From: Polaromonas sp. UBA5171
GTDB lineage: Bacteria > Pseudomonadota > Gammaproteobacteria > Burkholderiales > Burkholderiaceae_C
DNA length: 64,000 bases
NCBI GenBank assembly: GCA_002413395.1
Contig: DHWX01000109.1
Span: 54,841 to 118,840 of the forward strand
Reading direction: 5' to 3'
In this document: positions 54,684-63,729 of the stretch, piece by piece
Layout of the letters: every line of letters begins with the position of its first letter
Position numbering within the stretch: the first letter of the stretch is position 1
Position numbers and translations under genes: made by a program
Notes under the pieces: model-generated
Database searches by the model: none
The model's input: only the letters and a program-made list of their open reading frames with translations
What the model was told of the DNA's origin: nothing

Positions 54684-57575
54684 CTGTCGATGTGGTCGCA
54701 AAGGAAACCCGCTCCACCTGCCCCTACTGCGGCGTGGGATGCGGTGTCATCATCGAATCACAGGGCGATGAAATCACCAACGTACGCGGCGACCCCGACC
54801 ACCCCGCCAACTTCGGGCGGCTCTGCACCAAGGGCTCCACGCTGGCGCTGACCGCCTTGGCGTCCGTCACGCGGCAAACACGGCTGTTGTACCCGATGCG
54901 GCGCGAGCAGCGGCACGAAGCGGTCCAGCGCGTCTCATGGGACAGTGCGCTAGCCTTCGCCGGTGAACGCTTTGCGCAAATTATCCGGGAGCACGGGCCC
55001 GATGCCGTGGGTTTTTATATTTCAGGCCAGTTGCTCACGGAAGACTATTACGCTTTCAACAAGCTGGCCAAAGGCCTGATTGGCACCAACAATATCGACA
55101 GCAACTCGCGCCTGTGCATGAGCAGCGCGGTGGCGGGCTACAAGCAGACGCTGGGCGCGGACGCACCGCCAACCTGTTACGACGATGTGAAGCATGCGCA
55201 GTGCATCTTCATCGTCGGCAGCAATACCGCCTATGCGCACCCGATTCTTTTCCGGCGCATTGAAGACGCCAGGGCAGCCAACCCCGCGCTCAAGATCATC
55301 TGCTGCGACCCGCGTCGCACCGATACCGCCGAGATCGCCGACCTGTACCTGCCGATCCTGCCGGGCACCGATGTGTCGCTCTTCAACGGCATGCTGCACA
55401 TCATGCTATGGGAAGGCTGGACCCACAATGCGTACATCGCCGCGCACACCAGTGGCTTCGATGCACTCAAAACCACGGTGCACGACTACACGCCCGACCT
55501 GGTGGCACAGACCTGCGGTATCAAAAAAGAAGACCTGTTTGCTGCCGCCAAACTGTTTGCAACGTCGGCCGCGACGCTCAGCCTGTATTGCCAAGGCTTG
55601 AACCAGTCGTGCAGAGGCACCGCCAAAAATGCGGCGCTGATCAACCTGCACCTGGCGACCGCCCAGATCGGCAAACCCGGTGCCGGACCGTTTTCGCTCA
55701 CCGGCCAGGCGAATGCCATGGGTGGCCGCGAAGTGGGCGGCATGGCGAATTTGCTAAGCGGCCACCGCGACCTGGCTAACCCGCAGCATCGCGCCGAAGT
55801 CGCCGCATTATGGGGGGTACCCTCAGTGCCTGAAAAACCCGGCAAGACAGCCGTCGAGATGTTTCAGGCTGCCGCCGACGGCCAGATCAAGGCGCTCTGG
55901 ATTGCCTGCACCAACCCGGCCCAGTCCATGCCCGACCAGGCCACCGTGCGCCGCGCCTTGGCGAGAGCCGAACTGGTGATCGTGCAGGAGGCGTTTGCCA
56001 CCACGGCCACTTGCGCCTTTGCCGATCTGCTGCTGCCAGCGACCACCTGGGGTGAAAAATCCGGAACCGTGACCAACAGCGAACGCCGCATCAGCCGCGT
56101 GCGGGCCGCCATCAGCGCTCCCGGCGAAACCCGGCATGACTGGGCCATTGCGGTTAAGTTTGCGCAACGGCTGGAAAAACTTCTGCCGGCCCGGACCGAG
56201 CGGACTTTGTTCGCCTACGACAGCCCCGAAACCCTCTGGAACGAACACCGCGAATCCACCCGGGGACGCGATCTCGACATCGCCGGCATGAGTTACGCCA
56301 TGCTGGAAGAAGCGCCCCGGCAATGGCCGCTCAAGCCAGGGCAAACAGTCGGTCAAGCCAGACTGTACGAGGACGGTATTTTCCCAACCGCTGACGGCAA
56401 GGCCCGCTTTGTCAACGCGGTATACCAGCCAGTGGCCGAACCGCGCGAAAGCGCGCTATCCGTTTTCACTGACCACTGGCCGGCTCCGCGACCAGTGGCA
56501 CGGCATGAGCCGCACCGGCACGCTCGGTCGACTGTTTGGTCATGTTGCGGAACCAGTCATTCAGATAAGCCCGCAGGACATGGTCAGGCTCCTGCTCAAG
56601 GAGGGCGATCTGGTGCACGTCACCTCCCGGCGCGGCTCCATCGTGGTGCCCGTGCAGGGATCAGCCGAGGTCGCGGTAAGTCAGGCGTTCATGGCCATGC
56701 ATTGGGGGCAAGAGTATTTGAGCGGACTGTCCAGCACCGGCCAGCGCCTGGCGGGCATCAACACACTCACCACCTCGACCTGTTGCCCCAGTTCCAAACA
56801 GCCCGAGCTCAAACACGCCGCAGTCAAAATCCTCAAGGCCGAGTTGCCCTGGTCGCTGCTGGCCATGGCCTGGCTGCCCGATGGCGACGCGCTGGCCGCG
56901 CGTGAGCAACTCAAACCTCTGATGAACGCATTTGCCTATGCCAGTTGCGTGCCGTTTTCCAACAACACGCCGTTGACGGACCACCGCCGTGAACGCGCGG
57001 GCGTGCTGTTTCGCGCCGCCAGCCACGAAGCCCCGGCAGACGAGACGCTGGCTGTCCTGGAGCGCATCCTGGGCCTCGGCGGCACAAATACGCTGCGCTA
57101 TGCCGACACAAAAAAGGGCCAGCGTCGCGCTATGCGGCTGCAGCGCCTGGGCACTGAAAGTGAACAAGCCGAGCTCGTCGGCTTCATGCTTGCGGGCGAC
57201 ACCAGCGCGCAGGCCTGGATCACCACACTGCTGCGGGAAGGGTTTCCCGCGCAAGCTTACGGCCGCCTGCTGCTGCAGCCGGGTGCCAAACCTCCGCTGA
57301 CCGTGCAGTCGCGCGGCACACAGGTGTGTAGCTGCCTCAACGTCACGGACATGGCGATTGATCTGCATCTTTCGGTCTTCAATCAAGGTGGCGCGGGCTA
57401 TTCTGAAACCGATGAAGCACGGCTGGCCTCGTTGCAGGCGGCTCTGAAATGCGGCACCCACTGTGGCTCGTGCGTTCCCGAACTCAAACGCAGGGTGCGC
57501 GCTGCGGGCAGCGCTTCAGCAATGCAAAAGACGGCATTCCCGCGCAACGCCATTCCGCTCAAACAGCTGGCTTAA
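54680..57575 (+). pseudogene. nasA: Assimilatory nitrate reductase NasA, frameshifted
   Basis: The first frame encodes the [4Fe-4S] motif CPYCGVGCGV (about residue 13) and the molybdopterin domains up to FVNAVYQPVAEPRE, then goes out of frame. The continuation KARYPFSLTTGRLRDQWHGMSRTG, the dinucleotide-binding domain and a C-terminal BFD-like [2Fe-2S] domain (CSCLNVTD .. CGTHCGSCVPELK) follow in another frame down to 57575. The break is at about 56441-56456, where CGCGC-GAAA-GCGCG forms a 5-bp hairpin. Removing one base or adding two restores a family-like protein of about 960 residues. It is probably either a sequencing error or recent loss of nitrate reduction. Confidence 0.88.
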
Positions 57576-57617
57576 GTTCATAACAACAAGTTATCAGCAT
57601 TCGCGGACAATCACGGT

Positions 57618-58523
57618 ATGGGAATCAGCCAGTACATCAAGGTTATCGGGCGCGGCAAGGATGGCGCCCGCGCCTTGTCGCGCGAGCAGGCGAGGGACCT
57701 GATGGGCCAGGTGCTCGATGGCGCGGTGACCGATCTGGAAATCGGCGGCTTTTGTCTGGCCATGCGCATCAAGGGCGAAACGCCCGGGGAAATGGCAGGG
57801 TTTCTGGATGCCGTTCAGCAGCGTCTGAACCCTCTGCCCGCCAGCGACCGCCCCATGGTGGTGCTGCCGAGCTACAACGGTGCCCGCAAGTTGCCGCTGC
57901 TCACGCCACTGTTGGCGCTGCTACTGGCACGCGAGGGCCTGCCCGTCCTGATCCACGGCACGGCCACCGAGCCGACCCGGGTTGTTGCATCAGAAGTGCT
58001 ATCAGCCCTTGGCATACAGGCGCAGAAAGTCATCAAACCAATCGCAAACGGCGAGCTTGTCTTTGTACCCACCGAGCTGCTCTGCCCCGCCCTCAAGCGC
58101 CTGCTGGATGTACGACGCGCTGTGGGCCTGCGCAATCCGGCGCATAGCCTGGTCAAGGTCATGAACCCCTGTCTGGGCAAGGCACTCGTGGTCAGCAGCT
58201 ACACCCACCCAGAATACGCAGTGTCTATGGGGCAAACCTTTGAACTCATCGGGACCAACGCTATGCTGCTGCGCGGCACCGAAGGCGAAGTCGTGGCCGA
58301 CGCGCGCCGACTGCCAAAAATGGAGGCCTTCATCGGCGGCAAGCGCACGCTGCTGCAAGAGGCGCAGCCGGGTACCCTGGCCAGCGCGCCTGACCTGCCC
58401 AAAGAGATCGACAGCGCCAGCACTGCTCGCTATATCCATTCGGTGATGGCGGGTAACCACGCCGTGCCCACATCGATTGCCAGACAGGTGGAACATATCT
58501 TGCATCTGACTTCTCAATTATGA
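57618..58523 (+). CDS. ybiB: TrpD2/YbiB-type DNA-binding protein (anthranilate phosphoribosyltransferase fold)
   Basis: 301 residues. Helical N-terminus (RGKDGARALSREQARDLMGQVLDG) and a phosphoribosyltransferase-like core (LPSYNGARKLPLLTPLLALLLAREG, IHGTATEPTRV, RNPAHSLVKVMNP). It resembles TrpD, but in the YbiB/TrpD2 group the catalytic glycine-rich loop is changed and the E. coli protein binds nucleic acid rather than making tryptophan. It sits between nasA and cobA, a placement seen in related bacteria; its job in nitrate assimilation is not known. Confidence 0.88.
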   Translation: MGISQYIKVIGRGKDGARALSREQARDLMGQVLDGAVTDLEIGGFCLAMRIKGETPGEMAGFLDAVQQRLNPLPASDRPMVVLPSYNGARKLPLLTPLLALLLAREGLPVLIHGTATEPTRVVASEVLSALGIQAQKVIKPIANGELVFVPTELLCPALKRLLDVRRAVGLRNPAHSLVKVMNPCLGKALVVSSYTHPEYAVSMGQTFELIGTNAMLLRGTEGEVVADARRLPKMEAFIGGKRTLLQEAQPGTLASAPDLPKEIDSASTARYIHSVMAGNHAVPTSIARQVEHILHLTSQL

Positions 58524-59311
58524 CCAGCAACAAAACCACCCTGAGCCCATCCGGCCACTGCATCCTGGTCGGAGCCGGCCCGGGCGACCCTGAACTGCTC
58601 ACGCTCAAGGCGCTCAAGGCGATCCAGGCCGCCACCGTGCTGCTGGTCGATGACCTGGTCAGCAACGAAATTGTGGCGTTTGCCCGGCCAGAGGCGCGTA
58701 TCGTTTATGTCGGCAAACGTGGCGGCTGCAAATCCACACCGCAGGCCTTTATTGAAAAGCTCATGCTCATGGCCGTCCGGGAAGGCGAAAATGTCGTGCG
58801 GCTCAAGGGCGGTGACCCCTTCATCTTTGGCCGTGGCGGCGAGGAAGTCGAGCACCTGCGGGCCGCTGGCATTGAGGTGGAGGTCATCAATGGCATCACC
58901 GCCGGACTGGCCGCAGTCACGTCGCTGGGCGTACCGCTGACGCACCGCCAGCATGCGCACGGCGTGGTATTTGTCACCGGCCACACCAAGCCCGGTGATA
59001 CCGGCACCGACTGGCGCGCGCTGGCGGACACCGCACACAAGGCCAGACTCACCCTGGTGATCTACATGGGCGTGAGCGGGGCCGGACGCATCCAGAACGA
59101 ATTGCTGACCGGCCTGCCCGCCAGCACGCCGGTCGCCGTGATCCAGAACGCCTCGCTGCCGACGCAGCGCCACATCACCACCACGCTGGGCGCGCTGGCA
59201 GATGCCATCCATGAAGCCGGCCTGGCCAGCCCGTCTATCATCGTCGTGGGTGACGTGATCAGCGACGTGGTGCTGGCGGCAGCGCACCCGGAGGCGGTTC
59301 GCGCTGCCTGA
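58520..59311 (+). CDS. cobA: Uroporphyrinogen-III C-methyltransferase (siroheme synthesis)
   Basis: 263 residues. SAM-dependent tetrapyrrole methylase: VGAGPGDPELLTLKALKAIQ (about 14-33), VVRLKGGDPFIFGRGGEE (about 92), EVINGITAGLAAVTSLGVPLTHR and the C-terminal PVAVIQNASLPTQR. It converts uroporphyrinogen III to precorrin-2, the first step to the siroheme of NirB. Oxidation and iron insertion functions (CysG N-domain) are absent here and must be encoded elsewhere. It overlaps trpD2 by 4 bp. Confidence 0.94.
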   Translation: MTSNKTTLSPSGHCILVGAGPGDPELLTLKALKAIQAATVLLVDDLVSNEIVAFARPEARIVYVGKRGGCKSTPQAFIEKLMLMAVREGENVVRLKGGDPFIFGRGGEEVEHLRAAGIEVEVINGITAGLAAVTSLGVPLTHRQHAHGVVFVTGHTKPGDTGTDWRALADTAHKARLTLVIYMGVSGAGRIQNELLTGLPASTPVAVIQNASLPTQRHITTTLGALADAIHEAGLASPSIIVVGDVISDVVLAAAHPEAVRAA

Positions 59312-59401
59312 ACAGCCTTCGGCGCGATGCCCTGCCACGCTTGGGCGCGGCTACACTTCGGTGTGAAAAATAAGCAGCAAGAGGCCCTGGCCCGGAAAAT
59401 G

Positions 59402-59456
59402 TGCTATTATTTTAATAGCTATTTATCTGTAATTTGATTGGGCTCAAGGCCGATTT
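59402..59456 (+). repeat. AT-rich dispersed repeat, copy B
   Basis: CTATTATTTTAATAGCTATT at the left, ending in CAAGGCC, similar to copy A at 48296. The rest of the 146-bp gap between cobA and the flavoprotein gene shows nothing else that I can support. The element ends 2 bp before the flavoprotein ATG. Confidence 0.5.
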
Positions 59457-59457
59457 A

Positions 59458-60768
59458 ATGCATAAATTTGACGTCGTGGTGATAGGCGCAGGCGCAGCCG
59501 GGCTGTTTTGCGCCGGTGTGGCAGGTCAGCGCGGTCTGAAGGTGCTGCTGCTGGACCACAACGAGAAAGTGGCCGAAAAAATCCGTATCTCGGGTGGCGG
59601 TCGCTGCAACTTCACCAACCGCGAGGTGGGTCCGGCCAACTTTTTGAGCGAGAACCCGCACTTTTGCCGCTCGGCCCTATCGCGCTACACGCCGCAGGAT
59701 TTCATTGAACTGCTGCAGCGCCACGGCATCCCGTTTCATGAAAAGCACAAGGGCCAGCTTTTTTGCGACCGTTCGGCCGAAGACGTCATCAACCTGCTGC
59801 TGGCTGAGTGCGCCGCAGGCCAAGTCACGCGCTGGCAACCTTGCAGCATCAAAAGCATTATGGGCCCCGAGCAGAAAGGCACTGGCGACTACAAAATAGA
59901 GAGCAACCGCGGGCTGATAAAAGCGCCCCAGGTGGTGATTGCCACGGGTGGCCTGTCAATTCCGAAAATCGGCGCGACCGATTTTGGCTATCACATCGCC
60001 AGACAGTTCGGCCTGCGTCTGGTGGAGCCCAGAGCTGCGCTGGTGCCGCTAACCTTTGACGCTGACGCCTGGACCCCTTATTCGCGGTTGGCCGGTCTCT
60101 CCCTGCCAGTGCAGATTGAAACCACGCCCTTCAATCACCGCCAGGACGCGAACCCCCGGCAACGCCAAAAAGCCGTATTTTTCGCCGAAGACCTGCTGTT
60201 CACTCATCGAGGCCTCAGCGGCCCGGCGGTGCTGCAGGTCTCCAGCTTCTGGCGCGAAGGCCAGCCCTTGCGCATCAACCTCGCGCCTGGCCTGGACCTG
60301 TCCACAATGCTGCTGCGCGCCAAGGCGACCTCGAAAAAACTGATCGCCAACGAACTGGCCGCTTTGGTGCCCAGCCGCCTGGCCGACGCCTGGGTCAGCC
60401 AGGATTCGGCTCTGCAGCGCCCCATCAGCGACGCCACCGACAAGTCCCTGCTGACACTGGCGCGGCATCTGGCCGATTGGACCCTCACGCCCACCGGCAC
60501 CGAAGGCTACAAAAAGGCGGAAGTCACCGGCGGCGGCATTGACACCCGCGATTTGTCGTCGCAAACCATGGAATCCCGGCAGCCGGGGCTGTATTTCATT
60601 GGCGAAGTGGTTGACGTGACCGGTTGGCTGGGCGGCTATAACTTCCAGTGGGCCTGGGCTTCGGCTTTTACCTGCGCGCAGGCGCTGGTTGGCAACCACA
60701 CCGGGCGGCAGGAAACTGACATCGGTATCAGCACGGTTTCACAGACTTTCTCTGAAACATCGCTATAA
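59458..60768 (+). CDS. BaiN/HI0933-type NAD(P)/FAD-dependent oxidoreductase
   Basis: 436 residues from the ATG at 59458 (MHKFDVVVIGAGAAGLFCAG). FAD-binding GAGAAG, the signature EKIRISGGGRCNFTNREV (about 40-57), VVIATGGLSIPKIGATDFGY (about 160) and the C-terminal GEVVDVTGWLGGYNFQWAWASAF. These flavoproteins (old names HI0933 and YhiN) have mostly unknown physiological substrates. The TTG at 59434 lies in the dispersed repeat and is unlikely to be the start. Confidence 0.9.
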   Translation: MHKFDVVVIGAGAAGLFCAGVAGQRGLKVLLLDHNEKVAEKIRISGGGRCNFTNREVGPANFLSENPHFCRSALSRYTPQDFIELLQRHGIPFHEKHKGQLFCDRSAEDVINLLLAECAAGQVTRWQPCSIKSIMGPEQKGTGDYKIESNRGLIKAPQVVIATGGLSIPKIGATDFGYHIARQFGLRLVEPRAALVPLTFDADAWTPYSRLAGLSLPVQIETTPFNHRQDANPRQRQKAVFFAEDLLFTHRGLSGPAVLQVSSFWREGQPLRINLAPGLDLSTMLLRAKATSKKLIANELAALVPSRLADAWVSQDSALQRPISDATDKSLLTLARHLADWTLTPTGTEGYKKAEVTGGGIDTRDLSSQTMESRQPGLYFIGEVVDVTGWLGGYNFQWAWASAFTCAQALVGNHTGRQETDIGISTVSQTFSETSL

Positions 60769-60769
60769 T
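60764..60769 (+). promoter_or_regulatory. Candidate -10 element of the rpsU promoter
   Basis: A perfect TATAAT overlaps the stop codon of the flavoprotein gene, about 80 bp before the rpsU ATG. The best -35-like hexamer (TTCACA at 60738-60743) is 20 bp away, longer than usual. Confidence 0.4.
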
Positions 60770-60849
60770 CAAAGGCTTTGCTAGCAAACCCGCGCCTGGC
60801 CTGGTCCTGATCAGATCAATAATGGCGTATCTTTTGGATCAATTTATCA

Positions 60850-61062
60850 ATGACCACCATTCGTGTAAAAGACAACGAACCCTTTGACGTGGCACTGCGC
60901 CGCTTCAAGCGCACCATCGAAAAGCTCGGCCTGCTGACCGACCTGCGCGCCCGCGAGTTCTATGAAAAACCAACGGCCGAGCGCAAGCGCAAGAAGGCCG
61001 CCGCCGTCAAGCGCAATTACAAGCGTATTCGCGCCATGCAGTTGCCCAAAAAACTGTACTGA
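60850..61062 (+). CDS. rpsU: 30S ribosomal protein S21
   Basis: 70 residues, full S21: [20 protein letters not shown], the basic helix [16 protein letters not shown], and end LPKKLY. It joins the 30S subunit late and helps translation initiation. It has a probable promoter upstream and an intrinsic terminator 37 bp after its stop, so it is likely a single-gene transcript. Confidence 0.98.
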   Translation: MTTIRVKDNEPFDVALRRFKRTIEKLGLLTDLRAREFYEKPTAERKRKKAAAVKRNYKRIRAMQLPKKLY

Positions 61063-61098
61063 ACCCCGCGACAGCCCTTCAGCGCGTTCAGGCAACGC

Positions 61099-61134
61099 AA
61101 AAGCCCGCAAGAGGACGCTCTGGCGGGCTTTTTT
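61099..61134 (+). terminator. Intrinsic terminator after rpsU
   Basis: Stem AAAAGCCCGC (61099-61108) and GCGGGCTTTTTT (61123-61134) with an inner AGAG/CTCT pairing and T-run. It separates rpsU from the YqeY gene. Confidence 0.9.
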
Positions 61135-61173
61135 ACTTTCCAACCCTTGTCCGACCTTTTTCAGGAGTCCGAA

Positions 61174-61620
61174 ATGTCACTCAAAGACCAGATCACCGAA
61201 GACATGAAAACCGCCATGCGCGCCAGGGACAGTGAGCGCCTGGGCACCATCCGGCTGCTGCTGGCGGCACTCAAGCAAAAAGAGGTGGATGAACGCTTGG
61301 TATTGGACGATGTGGCCGTGATTGCCATCGTTGACAAGCTGATCAAACAGCGCAAGGACTCGATCGAGGCGTTTCAAAAGGCTGCGCGCACCGATCTGGC
61401 CGACAAGGAAGCGGCGGAAATCGTCGTGCTGCAAGCTTACCTGCCCGTGCGCCTGAGCGCCGAAGAGGTCACGGCCGCCGTGAAAGCCATCGTCACCGAA
61501 CTCGGCGCCAAAGGCCCCGGCGATATGGGCAAGGTGATGGGGGCAGTGAAAGCCCAACTGGCGGGCAAGGCCGATATGAGCCAGGTTTCGGCGGCGGTAA
61601 AAGCCGCGCTGGCAAGTTGA
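61174..61620 (+). CDS. GatB/YqeY domain protein
   Basis: 148 residues from the ATG at 61174 (CAGGAG upstream). Two helical halves: MSLKDQITEDMKTAMRARDSERL with IRLLLAALKQKEVDERL, and the tRNA-associated C-domain EIVVLQAYLPVRLSAEEV..LGAKGPGDMGKVMGAVKAQLAGKADMSQVSAAVKAAL. Resembles the tail of GatB. The role is not established. It often follows rpsU in proteobacteria, as here. Confidence 0.92.
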   Translation: MSLKDQITEDMKTAMRARDSERLGTIRLLLAALKQKEVDERLVLDDVAVIAIVDKLIKQRKDSIEAFQKAARTDLADKEAAEIVVLQAYLPVRLSAEEVTAAVKAIVTELGAKGPGDMGKVMGAVKAQLAGKADMSQVSAAVKAALAS

Positions 61621-61667
61621 ATTCAGGCCAGGCCGACGGTTGCAACGCGTGCCTGGCGCTGGAAAAA

Positions 61668-63095
61668 TCAGCTCCCAGCCACCTTCATCCGGTTCACCAG
61701 TATCGAGCCCACGGTCTTGGCCCCGTAGTTGTAGGCATCTGAACCCACCGCCTGAATGCCCATGAGCATGTCCTTGAGGTTGCCGGCAATGGTGATTTCT
61801 TCCACCGGAAATGCGATCTGGCCGTTTTCGACCCAGAAGCCGGACGCGCCACGCGAGTAGTCACCGGTCACGTAGTTCAGGCCCTGGCCCATCAGCTCGG
61901 TCACAAACAGGCCCCGGCCGAGCTTGCGCAGCATGGCGTCAAGGTCGTCACCAGCACGCGTCTGGCGGCTGCTGAGGGTGAGGTTGTGCGAGCCCCCCGC
62001 ATTGCCCGTGGTTCGCATGCCCAGTTTGCGGGCTGAATAGGTGCTCAGGAAATAGCCTTCTACCCGTCCTGCATCGACCACCTTGCGCGCGCTGGTTTTC
62101 ACGCCTTCTTCATCAAACGGCGCGCTGCCCTTTCCCTTGAGCAGGTGCGGGTCTTCCACAATGTCGATATGTCTGGGGAAAACAGCCTTGCCCAGGCTGT
62201 CCGCCAAAAATGTGTTCTTGCGGTACAGTGCGCCGCCACTGATGGCCTGCACAAATCCCCCCAGTAGCCCTGCTGCCAGCGGCGATTCAAACAGCACCGG
62301 GCATTGAGTGGTCGGAATTTTTCGGCTTTTCAGACGTGCCAGCGCGCGCTCTGCGGCGTAGCGGCCAACCGCCTCGGGGCGGGCCAGCTCGGTGGCATCA
62401 CGCATCGAGCTGTACCAGGCATCGCGCTGCATCTGGTTGCCCTTGCCGGCGATGGGGGCCACCGAAATGCTGTGGCGCGAGCTGGCATAGCCGCCGCGAA
62501 AGCCTTTGGTGTGGGCGCTGAAGAAATGGCTTTGCTGGGCCGACACGCCCGCCCCTTCACTGTTGGTGATGAGGCGGCTGGTGCCCATGGCTGCGGCTTC
62601 GCACTGCAGGGCCAGCCGGGCGGCCTCTTCCGAGGTGAGGGCCCAGGGGTAAAACAGGTCAAGCTCGGGGTGGTTGCGGGCAATGTCACGCTCGTCGGGC
62701 AGACCCGAGGTCTCGTCTTCCGCCGTAAAGCGCGCAATGTCGTAAGCCGCTTTCACGGTCTGCGCAATCGCCGCTTTTGAAAAATCGCTGGTGGCCGCGT
62801 TGCCGCGCTTTTTGCCAAAGTACACCGTGATGCCCAGCGACTTGTCGCGGTTGCGCTCGACGTTTTCGAGCTCCCCCTTGCGCACGCTGACCGACAGGCC
62901 GCAGCCTTCCGAGGCTTCAGCCGCGGCATCGCTGGCACCGAGCTTTTTGGCGTGAGCCAGCGCGCTATCAACCAGTTCCTCGAAAAAACCGCGGGAGTAG
63001 CTGAAACCGCTTTCCGGCTGACGGGGCTGGCTGGCTGGACGACGGAGGGAGCGCGCCGCGCTGCGGGATGAACGGACAGAAGATTTTTGGGTCAT
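61668..63095 (-). CDS. pmbA: Metalloprotease PmbA (TldE)
   Basis: 475 residues from the ATG at 63095. A basic low-complexity N-terminus (about 30 residues) precedes the TldD/PmbA fold: GVSVRKGELENVERNRDKSLGITVYFGKKRGNAATSD-like block (split here), LDLFYPWAL, and the C-terminal DYSRGASGFWVENGQIAFPVEEITIAGNL. PmbA partners TldD in proteolysis of peptides such as microcin precursors and CcdA. It is divergent from darP with about 25 bp between starts. Confidence 0.93.
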   Translation of the reverse strand: MTQKSSVRSSRSAARSLRRPASQPRQPESGFSYSRGFFEELVDSALAHAKKLGASDAAAEASEGCGLSVSVRKGELENVERNRDKSLGITVYFGKKRGNAATSDFSKAAIAQTVKAAYDIARFTAEDETSGLPDERDIARNHPELDLFYPWALTSEEAARLALQCEAAAMGTSRLITNSEGAGVSAQQSHFFSAHTKGFRGGYASSRHSISVAPIAGKGNQMQRDAWYSSMRDATELARPEAVGRYAAERALARLKSRKIPTTQCPVLFESPLAAGLLGGFVQAISGGALYRKNTFLADSLGKAVFPRHIDIVEDPHLLKGKGSAPFDEEGVKTSARKVVDAGRVEGYFLSTYSARKLGMRTTGNAGGSHNLTLSSRQTRAGDDLDAMLRKLGRGLFVTELMGQGLNYVTGDYSRGASGFWVENGQIAFPVEEITIAGNLKDMLMGIQAVGSDAYNYGAKTVGSILVNRMKVAGS

Positions 63096-63120
63096 ATGGG
63101 TCGCTATGATACTGACTGCC

Positions 63121-63729
63121 ATGAACAACAAGACTCTCAAGGCCATCAAAGGCTACTGGTCCAACGGCCGCTTCGTTAAACCCGAAGAAATTGCGCTGGA
63201 GGAAGCGGGCCCGCCCAGCAAGACCCGGCTCAAGGCCGAGGCCGATGAAAAACAGGTGCTGGGCGAGGCGCTGCTGACCTTGCGCGCCGACCTGATGGCG
63301 CGGCTGGACCTGCCCGCCAAGCTGCTGGACGCCATTGCCGAGGCCAAACGGATTTCCAGTTTTGAGGGCAAACGCCGACAGATGCAGTTTATCGGCAAAT
63401 TGATGCGCCCGCTCGACGCCGAACCGATCCGCGCCGCCATCAACGAGCAGCTCAACGGCTCAGCCGAGCTCACGCTGGCGCTGCACCAAGCCGAGCAATG
63501 GCGCGACAGCCTGATTGACTCGGACGCTGCGCTGGGGCGCTGGCTCACCGCGCACCCCGCTACCGATGCGCAGCAGTTGCGCGCCCTGATCCGCCAAGCC
63601 CGCAAGGATGCCCAACCCGAAAAACCGGGCGAGGCACCCCGCCACGGCAAACCCTATCGTGAGATATTCCAGATGGTCAAGGAAACGCTCACCCGGGAAG
63701 ACTTGGGACAAGAGGGGCCTGGCACATGA
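63121..63729 (+). CDS. darP: Ribosome-associated protein DarP (YjgA, DUF615)
   Basis: 202 residues from the ATG at 63121; an upstream ATG at 63106 would add five. Helical protein: LPAKLLDAIAEAKRISSFEGKRRQMQFIGKLMR (about 60-95) and the C-terminal QLRALIRQARKD..YREIFQMVKETL match the DUF615 family, which acts in 50S subunit assembly. It overlaps mog by 4 bp. Confidence 0.92.
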   Translation: MNNKTLKAIKGYWSNGRFVKPEEIALEEAGPPSKTRLKAEADEKQVLGEALLTLRADLMARLDLPAKLLDAIAEAKRISSFEGKRRQMQFIGKLMRPLDAEPIRAAINEQLNGSAELTLALHQAEQWRDSLIDSDAALGRWLTAHPATDAQQLRALIRQARKDAQPEKPGEAPRHGKPYREIFQMVKETLTREDLGQEGPGT

